Shown in pieces: positions 8,689 through 16,538 of a stretch of 64,000 bases of DNA. The first letter of the stretch is position 1, and every line of letters begins with the position of its first letter. Source of the stretch: Bin87 sp965220265 (GTDB lineage Bacteria; Chloroflexota; Dehalococcoidia; Lucifugimonadales; UBA3495); contig CBDCPM010000004.1 of assembly GCA_965220265.1 (NCBI GenBank), positions 4,030,001-4,094,000 on the forward strand, read 5' to 3'. The notes below the pieces were generated by a model. The model was not told where the DNA came from. It saw only the letters and a program-made list of their open reading frames with translations, and did not search any database. Position numbers and translations under genes: made by a program.

Positions 8689-9600
8689 TCAGCTTTCCTC
8701 CGTCTCCGCCCGAGCCGGCTCTCGCCGCCCGCGCTCCGGGCGCACCAACCGCGCCCGGTAGATCAACAGCGGCACTGTCACCAGCATGATCGCCAGCGCC
8801 ACCAGTTGCGCCTCGTTGAACCCCAATACGTAGGTGTTCTGTTCCTGCCGCACGAACGATATGAAGAAACGCCCCGCCGAATACCCCGCAAAAAACAGTG
8901 CGAATAGCATTCCCCTTGGCCGAATTCTGTCCCTCAACCACCACAATACCCCCGCCCATATCAGGCAGAATATCAACTCGTACGCCACCGCCGGATGCGA
9001 TGCCGGCCTGCCGTAACCCAGGCTGTCCGGATCGGTGTACACCCAAGCCCAGGGCAGGTCGGAAAAACTGGACCAGTGCTCGCCGTTGATGACGTCGCCA
9101 ATCCGGCCGATGGCCAGCGCGATGAGCAGCGCCGGCGCGGCCATGTCCGCCAGATGCGGCACCGGCGGCATTTTCGCCACCGCTTGGTGCATTCCCGTCC
9201 AACGCAAACCCGGGTTGTTACAGAATCTGGTCAGCCACCGCGCGTTCCGCACCGTGATGTAAGCCGCGCCCCCGGCGAACCCGCCCAGGTATGCCCCGAA
9301 TATCGCGATCCCGCCGTTCCAGAAATAGATTACCCGGATCGGGTTGTACTGGTAAACGTCGTCCCAAAAGTCGATGACGTGCAGTATCCGCGCTCCGATT
9401 ATCCCGCCGATGATGCACCATGTCGCCACCGACAGGATCGCGTCTCCGTCCAACCCGTCTCTCCGGCCCCATAGCCATGTCAGGTACACGGCTACCGCAA
9501 CTGCGATAAACGTGAAAAATCCGTGCCATGACAGTATGAACCCGGCGGTGCGAATGATATACGGATCAAAAGGTATGCTGATTACCGCAAGAATATCCAT
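8689..9600 (-). CDS. lgt: Phosphatidylglycerol-prolipoprotein diacylglyceryl transferase
   Basis: This 303-residue polytopic membrane protein transfers diacylglycerol from phosphatidylglycerol to the lipobox Cys of prolipoproteins. The sequence shows an N-terminal LSWHGFFTF segment, GGIAIFGAYLGGF, the signature-like ALAIGRIGDVINGEHW and a final FNEAQLVALAIML helix. The ATG at 9600 was chosen over an upstream in-frame start at 9726 because it immediately precedes the first conserved membrane segment and avoids overlap with ispE. It is the last gene of a minus-strand block with rsmA and ispE. A lipoprotein substrate candidate in this window is the RND adaptor at 45252. Confidence 0.93.
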   Translation of the reverse strand: MDILAVISIPFDPYIIRTAGFILSWHGFFTFIAVAVAVYLTWLWGRRDGLDGDAILSVATWCIIGGIIGARILHVIDFWDDVYQYNPIRVIYFWNGGIAIFGAYLGGFAGGAAYITVRNARWLTRFCNNPGLRWTGMHQAVAKMPPVPHLADMAAPALLIALAIGRIGDVINGEHWSSFSDLPWAWVYTDPDSLGYGRPASHPAVAYELIFCLIWAGVLWWLRDRIRPRGMLFALFFAGYSAGRFFISFVRQEQNTYVLGFNEAQLVALAIMLVTVPLLIYRARLVRPERGRREPARAETEES

Positions 9601-9665
9601 CGGCGATTGGTATCTCCATGATCGTTGGATTCGACTTTGTTGTTCGGGTCCATCCTGTGGCTGTT

Positions 9666-10523
9666 CTAAGGCGCAATCGTCCGCACAAGGTACGCCGCTG
9701 CTCCCGTCCCCCGCAAGGACTCGCACACCCTGGTACGCTCACTTTCTGAAGATGGCATGCAGTACAGCGTGGGTCCCGCCCCGGAAAGTCTCGGTGGATG
9801 CTGCGTAACCTCCGCCACCCTGTCCCATACGTCCGCCAGCCCTAAAAAGATTTCCCGCGCCGCCCTTTCAAAGGCGTTGCAGCAGTCCCCGGACGTCAAT
9901 GCCTGCCCGCCCAACCGACCTGCAATCTCTTGTGTTTTGCTCCCGTCCGAAAAATCCTCTGGTTTCAGCGCCTTGTACATCGTTGGCGTCTTGGCCTCGA
10001 TACTGTCCGCCGGTACCACCAGCAAAACCTCCGAGGCGGAAAGTTGCGGCAGCGCGATGATTTCATCGCCCCGGCCTGTGCCCAGCGCCGTGCCTCCGGT
10101 CAGCAAAAACGGAACGTCAGAACCCAGAGTTGACGCTACCTTCTCCAGTTCCTCTCCAGGCAGTCCCAAATCCCACAGTTGATTCAACCCGGTCAGCGCC
10201 GCCGCCGCATCCGAAGATCCTCCACCCAATCCCGACGCGACCGGGATTGCCTTGTCTATACGTATGCGCGCCCGAGGAACCAACCCAGCCCAACTCGCCA
10301 ATGCCATCGCCGCCTTCCACGCTAGGTTGCCTTCTCCCGACAGGTTCGCATCGTCGCACTCTACGGCCAGCTCGCCGGCTTCGCTGACCACCACTGTATC
10401 CGCCAGGTCCACCGTTTGCAGGACTGTGGACACGTTATGGTAACCATCTACGCGTCTGCCTATAACTTCCAGCGTCAAGTTCACCTTGGCGTACGCTTTG
10501 AGCGTCAGCGGTTCGGACGCCAT
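9666..10523 (-). CDS. ispE: 4-diphosphocytidyl-2-C-methyl-D-erythritol kinase
   Basis: This 285-residue GHMP kinase phosphorylates CDP-methylerythritol in the non-mevalonate (MEP) isoprenoid pathway. Motifs: AYAKVNLTLEVIGRRVDGYH at the N-terminus, the ATP-binding PVASGLGGGSSDAAAAL, and LSGAGPTLYC near the end. The ATG at 10523 is preferred over the TTG immediately before it. It starts 20 bases after rsmA, the arrangement common in many bacteria, which suggests one transcript. Confidence 0.93.
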   Translation of the reverse strand: MASEPLTLKAYAKVNLTLEVIGRRVDGYHNVSTVLQTVDLADTVVVSEAGELAVECDDANLSGEGNLAWKAAMALASWAGLVPRARIRIDKAIPVASGLGGGSSDAAAALTGLNQLWDLGLPGEELEKVASTLGSDVPFLLTGGTALGTGRGDEIIALPQLSASEVLLVVPADSIEAKTPTMYKALKPEDFSDGSKTQEIAGRLGGQALTSGDCCNAFERAAREIFLGLADVWDRVAEVTQHPPRLSGAGPTLYCMPSSESERTRVCESLRGTGAAAYLVRTIAP

Positions 10524-10543
10524 CAATGAAACCTACCGGGCGG

Positions 10544-11386
10544 TTATACCGGCCGGGATCTGGAGACGCCAGCGGGCCAAATGGCGTCCAGTACCGCCCA
10601 TTCAGCGATTTCCAGCGTCGCCGGACGCCTTTGCGAGTCGATCCCGGCCCTGGCCAGCGCCGCGGTCACCGTCTCCGCCGACGCCCCGCTTCCTTGCATC
10701 AGCGAGTTGCGCAACTGCTTCCTTGGAGCGTTGAACCCGGCCCGTACCAGCGCGAAGAAGTCCCCCACATCTACAACCGCAGCGGCGGGTTCCGGACGCA
10801 CCGCCAATTTCAGCACTGTGGACGAAACCTTCGGCGGCGGCCGAAAACACCGAGGTGGGACCTGCGCCACCACCGATGGCTCCGCGTAGAACTGCGTCGC
10901 TACAGACAGCAACGTGAACTCGCCGGGCTTGGCGTTCATCGCGTCCGCCACTTCTCGCTGTACCATCACCACCATGACCGTCGGCGGCCTCACCGTTTCC
11001 AGGAACCTGCGCACGATCGGCGCCGCCGCGTAGTACGGCAGGTTCGCCACCACTTTGTACGGCGTCCCCACGCCCACCAATTCGTCGACGCTGACCTCGC
11101 GTCCGTCGCCCTGCTTGACCTCCAGGTTTGTCGGAAACCCCAATTTCGCTGGCAGTTCCTCGGCCAACCGTTGATCCAACTCCACGGCAACGACCCGTCC
11201 GGCCTGCTCGACCAGCCGTCGGGTCAGTACCCCTGCGCCGGGCCCAATTTCAAGAACCGTGTCCGACCCATCTGGCTCTGCAGCCGCGACGATACGATTG
11301 GCGATCCTGGCGTCCGCGAGGAAGTGTTGTCCCAGCGATTTGCGCCGGCGGCGCACGGTGGGGGGGACTGCAACGGTTTCCGGCAT
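10544..11386 (-). CDS. rsmA: 16S rRNA (adenine1518/1519-N6) dimethyltransferase
   Basis: This 280-residue KsgA-family methyltransferase dimethylates two adjacent adenines in helix 45 of 16S rRNA, a late step of small-subunit maturation. Visible motifs are KSLGQHFLADARIANRI, the SAM-binding VLEIGPGAGVLTRRLVE, and the catalytic NLPYYAAAPIV. The C-terminal helical domain is complete. The ATG at 11386 fits the family start. The large SRP RNA gene lies just upstream on the same strand. Confidence 0.94.
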   Translation of the reverse strand: MPETVAVPPTVRRRRKSLGQHFLADARIANRIVAAAEPDGSDTVLEIGPGAGVLTRRLVEQAGRVVAVELDQRLAEELPAKLGFPTNLEVKQGDGREVSVDELVGVGTPYKVVANLPYYAAAPIVRRFLETVRPPTVMVVMVQREVADAMNAKPGEFTLLSVATQFYAEPSVVAQVPPRCFRPPPKVSSTVLKLAVRPEPAAAVVDVGDFFALVRAGFNAPRKQLRNSLMQGSGASAETVTAALARAGIDSQRRPATLEIAEWAVLDAIWPAGVSRSRPV

Positions 11387-11433
11387 ATTCCTAAAACACA
11401 GAGGATCTTGGTTCGTGCATCGTCATCAATGAG

Positions 11434-11453
11434 AACCGAAAAAGTGGCCGAGC
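11434..11453 (-). terminator. ffs: Terminator of the SRP RNA
   Basis: The 3' strand of the terminal SRP helix is followed directly by TTTTT (complement at 11439-11443), as in an intrinsic terminator. Confidence 0.6.
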
Positions 11454-11713
11454 ACCTCCCGTTGGCTGCAGCCTGGGGGCGTATCGTCGGGATTGGCTCG
11501 GGCCAGGCACTCCCACGGCACCCGCAGGACACCGCTTACCGTTGCTGCCGTCAAGCCCTGGCGGGGTTCACGAGCCTGCGCCGCGTGGGACCCGGCCGTC
11601 AGCGCCATTCCCTGGGAAATTGGCCCTTGCGCCTTGCCGAGGGGAGGAATTCCACCCCGCTGTGGCGGGTTGCGGGTTCAGGGCACCGCCAGCTCCCCGT
11701 GTAGCACGACCAC
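11439..11713 (-). ncRNA. ffs: Large (Bacillus-type) signal recognition particle RNA
   Basis: Read on the minus strand, this region reproduces the conserved blocks of the large bacterial SRP RNA in order. These are the Alu-domain start GTGCTACACGGGGAG, GCGGTGCCCTGAACC with CCGCCACAGCGGGG, the S-domain GTGAACCCCGCCAGGG with GGCAGCAACGGTAAG, and the returning strand GTGCCTGGCCCGAGC. The ends pair: GTGGTCGTGC at 11713-11704 with GCTCGGCCAC at 11453-11444, giving about ten pairs, followed by a T5 run. The length of about 275 nt matches the family. The helix-8 apical loop is UGAC rather than the usual GGAA. The RNA binds Ffh for co-translational membrane targeting. The ends are estimates of a few bases. 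Confidence 0.93.
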
Positions 11714-11780
11714 TCCAACCATGGTATGCCCACCCTCAAACGGTGTCAATGCGCCCGAGATTCTCAGTTCCAGATCCCTG

Positions 11781-11805
11781 TCATTGCGAGCGAAGCACGG
11801 CAATC
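11781..11805. repeat. REP-like palindrome A, isolated copy
   Basis: This 25-base element begins TCATTGCGAGCG and ends ACGGCAATC. It is one mismatch from the copies at 15844, 16636 and 16962. The outer ATTGC/GCAAT bases can pair. It lies between the SRP RNA and the GIY-YIG gene. Confidence 0.8.
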
Positions 11806-11909
11806 TCGTCGGCATTGAATCTGCGTATCCCGTGACATCTTGTCACCCCAGCAGCTATCCTGACATCTGACCGTAATTGGCATGTGCAGGGCCTATATAG
11901 AGATTGGTT

Positions 11910-12356
11910 TTAAAACAGTCGGAATTGCCCGTCGGGAGCTTTGTTACCCTTGGGCAGTCTTCCCGTACGGCTCCTGTAGCCTGCCAACTTCTTCGTCTCC
12001 AGACGTTGCGCAGCACCGCGTGTCATCGGCCCCGATTCCACGACGAGAGACCCGCCTCTCTTCAGCTTGCCGGACTTGGCGTGTTCCGATGCGCGTCGGC
12101 CCGGGTTGTTTGTCGATCCGATATAGGTACGCTTGCCGTTGGAGTCGTACACGGAATAAGCAACAACGTTCTTCGATGTCCCGCTGTTTCGAGAATCTCC
12201 TCGACCGGTGGCAGGCCCAGACCGCTTGGTACCTTTCGTGCGGCTGCTGAAACCATTGCTGCCGCCATTGCGCTGACTGCGGCCACCCGCACCCTTGAGA
12301 CCGCTCCTGTATGAGCCGCGCGCGGAGCCGCGACCGCCCCCACTTGTCCTGGCCAT
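11910..12356 (-). CDS. GIY-YIG nuclease-domain protein with a Gly/Arg/Ser-rich N-terminal tail
   Basis: This 148-residue protein has two parts. Residues 1-62 are basic and low in complexity (G, S, R, K). Residues 63-148 resemble a compact GIY-YIG fold: VVAYSVYDSNGKRTYIGST carries the paired tyrosine motifs, NNPGRRASEH has the conserved Arg and His, and a Glu follows in RLETKKL. Full catalytic competence cannot be judged. GIY-YIG domains occur in UvrC, homing and restriction nucleases, and in many small proteins of unknown role. The basic tail suggests nucleic-acid binding. It lies upstream of the SRP RNA gene on the same strand. Confidence 0.75.
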   Translation of the reverse strand: MARTSGGGRGSARGSYRSGLKGAGGRSQRNGGSNGFSSRTKGTKRSGPATGRGDSRNSGTSKNVVAYSVYDSNGKRTYIGSTNNPGRRASEHAKSGKLKRGGSLVVESGPMTRGAAQRLETKKLAGYRSRTGRLPKGNKAPDGQFRLF

Positions 12357-12579
12357 TGGCGTCTACCTCATCTCAATTCATTCGATATGGGGCAACCGGC
12401 ACGAGATGCCCTTGGAATTTTATCCTACTCAGATATATCGCACCATCACACAACGCACCAAGCACGAGGATGCTGCATTCGTTACAGTTTGCCTATGAAA
12501 ATAACAATGCCGAGCAGTCACCCGCCCGGCATGGTTCCTTCAGCATCCATCGCGAGCGTCGCGCCCGCAGTCGTATGAC

Positions 12580-13491
12580 TTATGCGCTCGGCGGCGGCGG
12601 CGGAGCCGGATTGTACAACTCGACCCCGATCGTCGCCGGGAAAACACCCGCCAGTTCGTCCACCGTCCACCTGCTGTCCTTGTGGATCGTCTTCACCGGC
12701 TCCGGCTCGTTCAGCAGCGTTACCAGCCCGCCGGTCACGTGGAACACGTGGCCGTTCACGTGCTGCGCCTCGTCCGACGCCAACCAGGTCACCATGGGTG
12801 CAACGTCCTCCGCTTCACCGCGCAGCCCGCCGCCCGCCGCTATGCCCCGCGCCGACCGTAACGCTCGGGCCTCGTCCGGCACGCTGGTGGTCATTCGGGT
12901 GCTGGCCGACGGCGAAATCGCGTTGGCCGTCACGCCGTACCGACCCAGGTCCCGCGCGCACACCCTGGTGAATCCGGCGATCCCGTCCTTGGCCGCTCCG
13001 TAGTTCGCCTGGCCGCTGTTGCCGTAAAGCCCGGACGTGCTGCTGAACGTGATGATGCGGCCCGACCTCTGCTGCCGGAACAGGATGCTCGCGTGCTTCA
13101 CCACCGTAAAGGTGCCCTTCAGATGCACCGCAATCACGTCGTCCCATTCCTCCTCGGTCATGTTGAAGACCATGCGGTCCCGCAGGATGCCCGCCACGGT
13201 CACCACGATATCCAGCTTGCCGAAGTTGTCGACCGCCGTCTGCACGATCTTCTCGCCGCCTTCCATTATGGCTACCGATTCCGTGCACGCCACGGCGGTG
13301 CCGCCCGCTTCGCCGATCTCGTTGACCACTTGCTGCGCTACCGAAACGTCGGCTCCGCTGCCATCCACGTTCACGCCCAGATCGCAGACCACGACCTTCG
13401 CGCCTTCAGCCGCCATCAACTTCGCGACCCCGCGTCCGATCCCGCGCCCGGCTCCGGTTACGATTGCTACCTTGTCTTCCAATAGGGGCAT
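12580..13491 (-). CDS. SDR family oxidoreductase (3-hydroxyacyl-type)
   Basis: This 303-residue classical-type short-chain dehydrogenase has the NAD(P)-binding VTGAGRGIGRG at residues 10-20. The active-site Ser is in SSTSGLYGNSGQANYG and the YGAAK catalytic Tyr-Lys follows. It is longer than a minimal SDR because of about 50 extra C-terminal residues. Together with the neighbouring paralogue and two MaoC-type subunits it suggests a 3-hydroxyacyl-CoA dehydrogenase/enoyl hydratase module resembling peroxisomal HSD17B4, but the substrate is unknown. It ends in a proline-rich PAPPPPPSA tail. Confidence 0.87.
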   Translation of the reverse strand: MPLLEDKVAIVTGAGRGIGRGVAKLMAAEGAKVVVCDLGVNVDGSGADVSVAQQVVNEIGEAGGTAVACTESVAIMEGGEKIVQTAVDNFGKLDIVVTVAGILRDRMVFNMTEEEWDDVIAVHLKGTFTVVKHASILFRQQRSGRIITFSSTSGLYGNSGQANYGAAKDGIAGFTRVCARDLGRYGVTANAISPSASTRMTTSVPDEARALRSARGIAAGGGLRGEAEDVAPMVTWLASDEAQHVNGHVFHVTGGLVTLLNEPEPVKTIHKDSRWTVDELAGVFPATIGVELYNPAPPPPPSA

Positions 13492-13561
13492 TATTTTGTC
13501 CTCGCTTCGTTAGCGATAGTTCCGGACAAATTGTCGATGCGCCGGAACCGTTTCTCAGGAG

Positions 13562-14497
13562 TTATCTCTGTTGCGCCGGCGCCGGATTGTCAATACCGGC
13601 GGTGAGGTAGCCACGCGCTTGCGACGAAAGGTCGTCCAGCTCCCAGTGTCCCGCTTCCGTCCATATGGCCCTTTCCGGCCTCGGCTGCGACATCAGCGAG
13701 ACCGTATTGCCATACACCAGGAACGTCTGCCCATTAATGTTAGACGCATAGTCCGAGGACAGGTAGCACACGAACGGTGCGATCCCGTCCGGATCCAGGT
13801 TCCCCAGCTCACCGTCGGCACCCCCGCCTCCGGAGAGCGTGGCGACACCACCCCGCGCCCGGATCTCCGCCGCCGATTCGGGAATGGCCCCGATCATCCG
13901 CGTGGTCGCCCGCGGCGCGATCGAGTTCACCGTAACACCGTACCGGCCCATGTCCTTGGCCACCACCTTGGTGAAGCCGGCAATCCCGCTCTTGGCCGCG
14001 CCGTAGTTGGCCTGGCCGCTGTTGCCCACCAGTCCGGACTGGCTGCTGAAGGTTATCACTCGACCCGAGCGCTGCTGCCGGAAAAGAATGCACGCGTGTT
14101 TGACCACCGTGAAGGTTCCCTTGAGGTGGACCGCGATCACATCATCCCACTCCTGCTCCGTCATGTTGAAGATCATACGGTCTCGCAGGATCCCGGCGCA
14201 ACAAACCACGATGTCCAGCCGCCCGAAGTTGTCTATGGCCGTCTGCACGATCCGCTCGCCGCCTTCCATGGTCGCCACCGATTCGGCGCACGCCATGGCG
14301 GTTCCGCCGGCGTCGCGAATTTCGCCAACCACCACCTCTGCGATCGATTGGTCGAACCCGGTACCATCAACGTTGACTCCAGGGTCAACCACCACAACCT
14401 TGGCGCCTTCTTCGGCCATCAGCTTGGCGATCCCCCGGCCCACGCCGCGGCCCGAGCCCGTGATGATCGCTACCTTTCCTTCCAGATTGTTGGGCAT
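13562..14497 (-). CDS. SDR family oxidoreductase, paralogue of the downstream SDR
   Basis: This 311-residue SDR is clearly homologous along its whole length to the protein encoded at 12580-13491, so the pair arose by duplication. The cofactor motif is ITGSGRGVGRG. The catalytic region reads SSQSGLVGNSGQANYG followed by AAK. A distinctive insertion (SGGGGADGELGNLDPDG) lies near residue 225. The next gene on the strand begins about 70 bases downstream. Two near-parallel dehydrogenases with separate hydratase subunits may act on different acyl-CoA chain lengths or stereoisomers. That is inference. Confidence 0.87.
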   Translation of the reverse strand: MPNNLEGKVAIITGSGRGVGRGIAKLMAEEGAKVVVVDPGVNVDGTGFDQSIAEVVVGEIRDAGGTAMACAESVATMEGGERIVQTAIDNFGRLDIVVCCAGILRDRMIFNMTEQEWDDVIAVHLKGTFTVVKHACILFRQQRSGRVITFSSQSGLVGNSGQANYGAAKSGIAGFTKVVAKDMGRYGVTVNSIAPRATTRMIGAIPESAAEIRARGGVATLSGGGGADGELGNLDPDGIAPFVCYLSSDYASNINGQTFLVYGNTVSLMSQPRPERAIWTEAGHWELDDLSSQARGYLTAGIDNPAPAQQR

Positions 14498-14559
14498 AAT
14501 CGATTTATCCTTTCGCCGAATTTGTTGCTCAGGCGGCCGTTATTCGCGGCGCGCATCTG

Positions 14560-14994
14560 CTACTCGTTGCGGTTGGGCAGAGCCACCGTCGCCGTACCCG
14601 GCGTGGTCTGCTGACCCTGCGGGTTTTCCAGCCAGATCGTGCAGTCCACCAGGTTCCGCTCGCCTTCCTGGTACACCCGGGTAACGTGTCCCTTGGCTGC
14701 GATGGGTTCGCCGGGAAAGTCCATGCCACGGTACTGGCAGGTCAACCGCTGAAGCGTGGATGCCGGACCAGCCCAACCCGTCACGTAAGACCCCAACATC
14801 GCGTTTTTCAACGCCCCGTGGATGATTATCCCGGGCAGACCGATGCTTTCCGCGTAGGTCCTGTCGTAGTGAATTTCGTAAAAATCACCCGACGCTCCGG
14901 CGTATTGGACCAACTGCCGCGTGGTGGGTTCTCTCACCTCCACCGGTAGTTCCATGCCCTCGCTGACGTCTTCAAAATAAATCTGTTGGCCCAT
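14560..14994 (-). CDS. MaoC family dehydratase/hydratase subunit
   Basis: This 144-residue hotdog-fold protein carries the hydratase-2 type catalytic motif AGASGDFYEIHYD near residue 33, with the Asp and His of (R)-specific enoyl-CoA hydratases, followed by GIIIHGALKNAMLG. Such subunits hydrate trans-2-enoyl-CoA. It follows a second, FAS1-type hotdog protein by 33 bases, so the two probably form a heteromeric hydratase working with the adjacent SDRs. Confidence 0.85.
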   Translation of the reverse strand: MGQQIYFEDVSEGMELPVEVREPTTRQLVQYAGASGDFYEIHYDRTYAESIGLPGIIIHGALKNAMLGSYVTGWAGPASTLQRLTCQYRGMDFPGEPIAAKGHVTRVYQEGERNLVDCTIWLENPQGQQTTPGTATVALPNRNE

Positions 14995-15027
14995 CGTGTT
15001 CCTCCCCTTGCGGCGGTCGGTCGACCA

Positions 15028-15474
15028 TCAGTGCCGTATGGACGTGCTGGTTTGCGTCGCAACAACAGCACCAGTCTGGTTGCGATAGGTAACCTGGATG
15101 GTTGTGATCAGCATCTGCCCGATGCTGCCGGTCCGTTCACGGATGTCCTCCACGCGGCCGACGGCGGTGATGACGTCTCCCGGCCGCACATGCTCGAAAT
15201 ATTCCCAGTCACTGCCCCCGTCGAGCAGCCGGGTGAACGGCACTTCAAAAGGCAACTCCGGCCGCACGGCGCGCATCGCTCTCAGGAAGGTCGGTGGAGC
15301 TACGATGCCTCCGGTCTCCGCGGTGCCTTCCGTGTACGCCGGGTTGTCGTCCCCGATGGCCTCCGCAAACCGGCCAATATGACCTTTTTCGACCTCCGTG
15401 TAGGTCGGTGCGCTTTCAACTCCGATGGATTGCTCGCGCATCTCATCGGTCAGGGTGAAAGAGTTGGTGGACAA
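15028..15474 (-). CDS. FAS1-like/MaoC N-terminal domain dehydratase subunit
   Basis: This 148-residue hotdog protein is of the FAS1-like dehydratase type. Its features are TEVEKGHIGRFAEAIGDDNP near residue 25, APPTFLRAM and WEYFEHVRPGDVITAVGRV. In two-gene systems such as mycobacterial HadAB, this non-catalytic or substrate-binding half pairs with a MaoC half like the one 33 bases downstream. It is the first gene of the minus-strand SDR/MaoC cluster, and its upstream side opens into the repeat island. Confidence 0.82.
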   Translation of the reverse strand: MSTNSFTLTDEMREQSIGVESAPTYTEVEKGHIGRFAEAIGDDNPAYTEGTAETGGIVAPPTFLRAMRAVRPELPFEVPFTRLLDGGSDWEYFEHVRPGDVITAVGRVEDIRERTGSIGQMLITTIQVTYRNQTGAVVATQTSTSIRH

Positions 15475-15746
15475 AAAGAACCTCCTGCCCGCGCGCTTAC
15501 CCTGATATCTCGCTTAGGGGCAGCGGGGATCAAGACCTAAAAATTATGGTACGGGGTGGGGCGAGTGTCAAGAAAATTCTGCGCCGCACGGTGCCTCCAG
15601 CAACCATACCCCAAAATCGCTACCGGATTCGCCGTATCGGTAACGACATCCGATCACCGAACACAGTCCCGTCCCCACTCCGGTGGCCCTTTCAGGGAGG
15701 ACCACGGCGTCCACCTCGCCATCCCTCTGTGTCCGCCATCCCCGCT
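15475..15746. other. Gene-free flank of the repeat island
   Basis: No supported gene is visible. This stretch separates the minus-strand hydratase cluster from the first repeat module and must contain the promoter of that cluster, but no convincing -10/-35 pair stands out. Confidence 0.4.
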
Positions 15747-15868
15747 GTCATTGCCAGTTTTCCGTCCCTTGTCATTGCCAGTACCCAGTCCCTTGCCATT
15801 GCCAGCACCCCGTCCCTTGCCATTGCCAGCGCCTCCCCCATTGTCATTGCGAGCGAAGCGCGGCAATC
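15747..15868. repeat. Repeat module 1: four 24-nt tandem units capped by REP-like palindrome A
   Basis: Four imperfect 24-base units start at 15747, 15771, 15795 and 15819. Each begins G(T/C)CATTGCCAG and ends in CCCTT or similar. The fifth position is the REP-like palindrome A (15844-15868). The next 90 or so bases (to about 15960) also match the sequence after module 2, for example GTCGTCGCGGTCTGGCCACC. There are no unique spacers, so this is not a CRISPR array. Confidence 0.88.
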
Positions 15869-15958
15869 TAGTCGTCGCGGTCTGGCCACCTCTACGCCAG
15901 GAACCCGCCCATCCTGACGGACTGACGACGCTGCCCTCATTGCGCCTCTCCGGAGTAC

Positions 15959-15976
15959 GAGGCGATTTCGCTACTC
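15959..15976. repeat. Left 18-bp inverted repeat flanking the PaREP1-like gene
   Basis: GAGGCGATTTCGCTACTC here is the exact reverse complement of 16449-16466. The two copies bracket about 470 bp that contain the PaREP1-like gene. The left copy also forms part of a small hairpin (GAGTA/TACTC). Confidence 0.8.
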
Positions 15977-16067
15977 AGATTCGAACATCATCATGAAGGC
16001 CGCGCCGGTATCATTGCCAAGGCAAGCCGCAGTTGCTAACCTCCAAAAACAGCAGCAGGAGCCCCAA

Positions 16068-16427
16068 GTGACCACCCAACAGTATCAACAAGCCAGCGAG
16101 CATTTCTTGGCGCAGGCCAGACAGGAACTCGCCGACGGCGATCTCCCGCAGGCATCTGAGAAGGGCTGGGGCGCTACTGCCCAGATCCTCAAGGCCATCG
16201 CCGAACAGCGGGGCTGGGAGCACAACCGCCACCGGCACTACCACAGGATCATCAGCCGTCTCCGGGCCGAAACCGGCGACGGCGATATCCGCCGCCTATT
16301 TGGCGTAGCCAACCTGCTGCACGAGAACTTCTACGAAAACGATATGGAAACCGACGACGTAACGGACGGCCTAGACGACGTCGAGGCCTTGGTGGACAAG
16401 CTAATACCTTTACTGAGCCATACGTAG
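16068..16427 (+). CDS. PaREP1/HEPN-like small helical protein
   Basis: This 119-residue all-helical protein resembles PaREP1-family proteins, which are related to HEPN domains. Its core reads ASEHFLAQARQELADGDL, then QASEKGWGATAQILKAIAEQ, and later LFGVANLLHENFYEND. The GTG at 16068 was chosen because AGGAG ends 6 bases upstream (16057-16061). An in-frame ATG at 15993 would add 25 poorly conserved, Gln-rich residues. HEPN-type proteins are often RNases or toxin partners, but the RxxxxH motif of active HEPN RNases is not evident here, so function stays open. The gene sits alone inside the repeat island, bracketed by an 18-bp inverted repeat and duplicated repeat modules. Confidence 0.7.
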   Translation: MTTQQYQQASEHFLAQARQELADGDLPQASEKGWGATAQILKAIAEQRGWEHNRHRHYHRIISRLRAETGDGDIRRLFGVANLLHENFYENDMETDDVTDGLDDVEALVDKLIPLLSHT

Positions 16428-16448
16428 TCTCGGCCACTCTGACCCGTC

Positions 16449-16466
16449 GAGTAGCGAAATCGCCTC
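16449..16466. repeat. Right 18-bp inverted repeat flanking the PaREP1-like gene
   Basis: GAGTAGCGAAATCGCCTC is a perfect inverted match to 15959-15976. It starts 22 bases after the gene's stop codon. Confidence 0.8.
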
Positions 16467-16470
16467 GGAG

Positions 16471-16498
16471 TACGGGGCGAATGACTATTCGCCCTGTA
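16471..16498. repeat. Hairpin repeat C
   Basis: TACGGGGCGAAT and ATTCGCCCTGTA pair over 12 bp (one G-U) around a GACT loop. The same GGGGCGAAT/ATTCGCCCC core recurs at 54166-54191 and, degenerate, at 17650-17683. Confidence 0.75.
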
Positions 16499-16538
16499 CT
16501 CCGCGCCCGCCTGCCTTCTCCTTCGTCAACTCCCCGCT

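Noticed and set aside
11426..11608. Small minus-strand protein gene near 11.5 kb
   Set aside because: The region is the SRP RNA; the frame is coincidental.
10526..11704. 392-codon plus-strand frame over rsmA and the SRP RNA
   Set aside because: The opposite strand has complete rsmA motifs and a structured SRP RNA; the plus translation is Arg/His-rich noise.
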